Below, in pieces: positions 63,175-64,000 of a DNA stretch of 64,000 nucleotides. The DNA lies in assembly GCA_051891435.1 (NCBI GenBank), contig JBJFFE010000072.1:21387-85386 (forward strand), in the 5' to 3' direction. Both the position numbers and the translations under genes were made by a program. Positions within the stretch are counted from its first letter, which is position 1. Each line of letters starts with the position of its first letter. The DNA comes from UMGS1933 sp051891435 (GTDB lineage Bacteria; Bacillota; Clostridia; TANB77; CAG-508). Under the pieces are notes generated by a model, which was not told the DNA's origin, did not search any database, and saw nothing but the letters and a program-made list of their open reading frames with translations.

Positions 63175-63751
63175 ACATATCTCTTAATCTAACAATTTCT
63201 TTCATTAAGTCTTCTGTTAATTTCGAAACAACTTCTTTGTCATTTATCTTATCTTTATATTCATCATAATATATTGGTTTTCCTATATTTATTGTAACTT
63301 TGCTAAAAACTTTGAAACTTCCCTTTATTCCGATTGGAATTATTGGAACTCCTGCTTTTATTGCAATTGTCATTGGACCATTTTTTACTGGCACTCCTCT
63401 TTCCATTCCATTTCTTGTTCCTTCTGGGAAAATTAAAAGTAATTCTTTATTTTTTAATATTTTCAACGATGTTTTTATTGCACTTAAATCTGCAGTATTT
63501 TGTTTTACTGGATATACTCCAAAAACTTTAGCCAAAAATCTTAATACCGCATTCTCAAACAATTCCTCTTTAGCAAGCACATTTATTTTTCTTTTTGCAT
63601 GTACAACAACTAGTACCGAATCTAAAGCATGCACATGGTTAGGACAAATTAGTGCAGGCCCCTCTTCTGGGATATTTTCCTTTCCATTTATTTTTATTCT
63701 ATATACAATTACTGACATAAGCCAGAAAAGCCCTTTTAAGAATTTTCTCAT
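63173..63751 (-). CDS. plsC: 1-acyl-sn-glycerol-3-phosphate acyltransferase
   Basis: Membrane-bound acyltransferase of 192 residues making phosphatidic acid. CPNHVHALDSV (HX4D), AKEELFENAVLRFL, LLIFPEGTRNGM (PEGTR) and the N-terminal hydrophobic segment are standard for PlsC. It lies downstream of cmk on the same strand, a common arrangement in Clostridia. Ribosome site AGGAGAGAAA precedes ATG at 63751. Confidence 0.92.
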   Translation of the reverse strand: MRKFLKGLFWLMSVIVYRIKINGKENIPEEGPALICPNHVHALDSVLVVVHAKRKINVLAKEELFENAVLRFLAKVFGVYPVKQNTADLSAIKTSLKILKNKELLLIFPEGTRNGMERGVPVKNGPMTIAIKAGVPIIPIGIKGSFKVFSKVTINIGKPIYYDEYKDKINDKEVVSKLTEDLMKEIVRLRDM

Positions 63752-63784
63752 TTTCTCTCCTTCCTTTCAAAAATCACACGTTTT

Positions 63785-63864
63785 GTAGGGGTCGCACTCT
63801 TGGGCGACCCGTAGATATGTTAAATATCAAATCTTTTCGGGGCGCCGAGGACTGCGCCCCCTAC
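63785..63864. repeat. Double-hairpin intergenic repeat, copy 3
   Basis: 80 bp, almost the same as copy 2 (60734), with ends GTAGGGGTCGC and TGCGCCCCCTAC and the same two hairpins. It lies between cmk and plsC. Confidence 0.88.
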
Positions 63865-63867
63865 GTT

Positions 63868-64000
63868 CTATCGTTTCTTGTTTATAATATTTATAATTTC
63901 CTCTACAACCTCATCTATTGTCTTACTTGTTGTATCCACAACAATGCTATCTGGTGCAAGCTTTAATGCTCCTACTTCTTTTGCCTTATCGTTTTTATCT
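63868..64000 (-). CDS. cmk: Cytidylate kinase, C-terminal end (5' part outside window)
   Basis: The last 43 codons match the C-terminus of CMP kinase: DKNDKAKEVGALKLAPDSIV then DTTSKTIDEVVEEI. The usual R-D-x-x-D-S-x-R-x-x-A-P-L block is recognisable in changed form. The enzyme phosphorylates CMP and dCMP. The start lies beyond base 64000. Confidence 0.8.
   Translation of the reverse strand, partial: DKNDKAKEVGALKLAPDSIVVDTTSKTIDEVVEEIINIINKKR

Overview
The window is AT-rich DNA (roughly 70% A+T by eye) from an anaerobic, endospore-forming member of the Clostridia. Support comes from spoIIM and spoIIP (engulfment), a Spo0E-like phosphatase, a rubredoxin/glutamate-synthase fusion, a desulfoferrodoxin-like regulator and a bile-salt-hydrolase-type enzyme that points to a gut habitat. 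Most genes lie on the minus strand in tightly packed operons with GGAGG-type ribosome binding sites. No rRNA, tRNA or CRISPR was seen.

Layout. 0-6.4 kb: alpha/beta hydrolase (partial), RhuM-Doc fusion, a histidine-kinase/receiver/HD-GYP hybrid, a GNAT acetyltransferase and a XerC/D recombinase. 6.4-13.2 kb: an SOS-controlled YneA-like cell-division inhibitor, then xerD-spoIIM, an endonuclease-Q-like gene, rnhA and tmcAL. 13.2-24.8 kb: yebC, two tiny membrane peptides behind an 11-bp repeat array, a ZIP transporter, the rubredoxin-glutamate synthase, a TetR-LiaF-DUF4097 envelope-stress operon, rsgA and an ABC exporter. 24.9-29.5 kb: hsp20 under a CIRCE element, bile salt hydrolase, tcdA, and a graveyard of gene and IS remnants beside an Rpn nuclease. 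29.5-44.5 kb: membrane proteins, a GT8/acyltransferase operon, a GntR-ABC operon, spoIIP and a large coiled-coil protein. 44.7-57.3 kb: pncB, then a nine-gene operon (ruvB, glycosyltransferases, queH, polA, galE). 57.4-64 kb: the tRNA mo5U genes trhP and trmR with a RelA-like gene between them, typA, a GC-rich orphan gene, plsC and the end of cmk.

The most notable signal lies between 45.2 and 56.7 kb. Five essential or conserved genes (pncB, polA, ruvB and two glycosyltransferases) are each broken by one to three single-base insertions, eight in total. Every one has the same form: one extra C makes an in-frame CGG followed by A, and a +1 shift at that point restores the protein by reading GGA as a conserved or plausible glycine. 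By eye, CGG occurs nowhere else in frame in the AT-rich genes of this window, whereas CGT, CGC and CGA are used for arginine. This suggests that CGG is unassigned or 'hungry' in this organism and that CGG-A acts as a +1 recoding signal (out-of-frame A-site binding, or a four-base CGGA codon for Gly). A local sequencing or assembly artefact is the main rival, because the sites cluster within 11.4 kb.

Other structure: two families of MITE-like inverted-repeat elements, an 80-85 bp double-hairpin intergenic repeat present three times, and several genes of under 60 codons with good ribosome binding sites.
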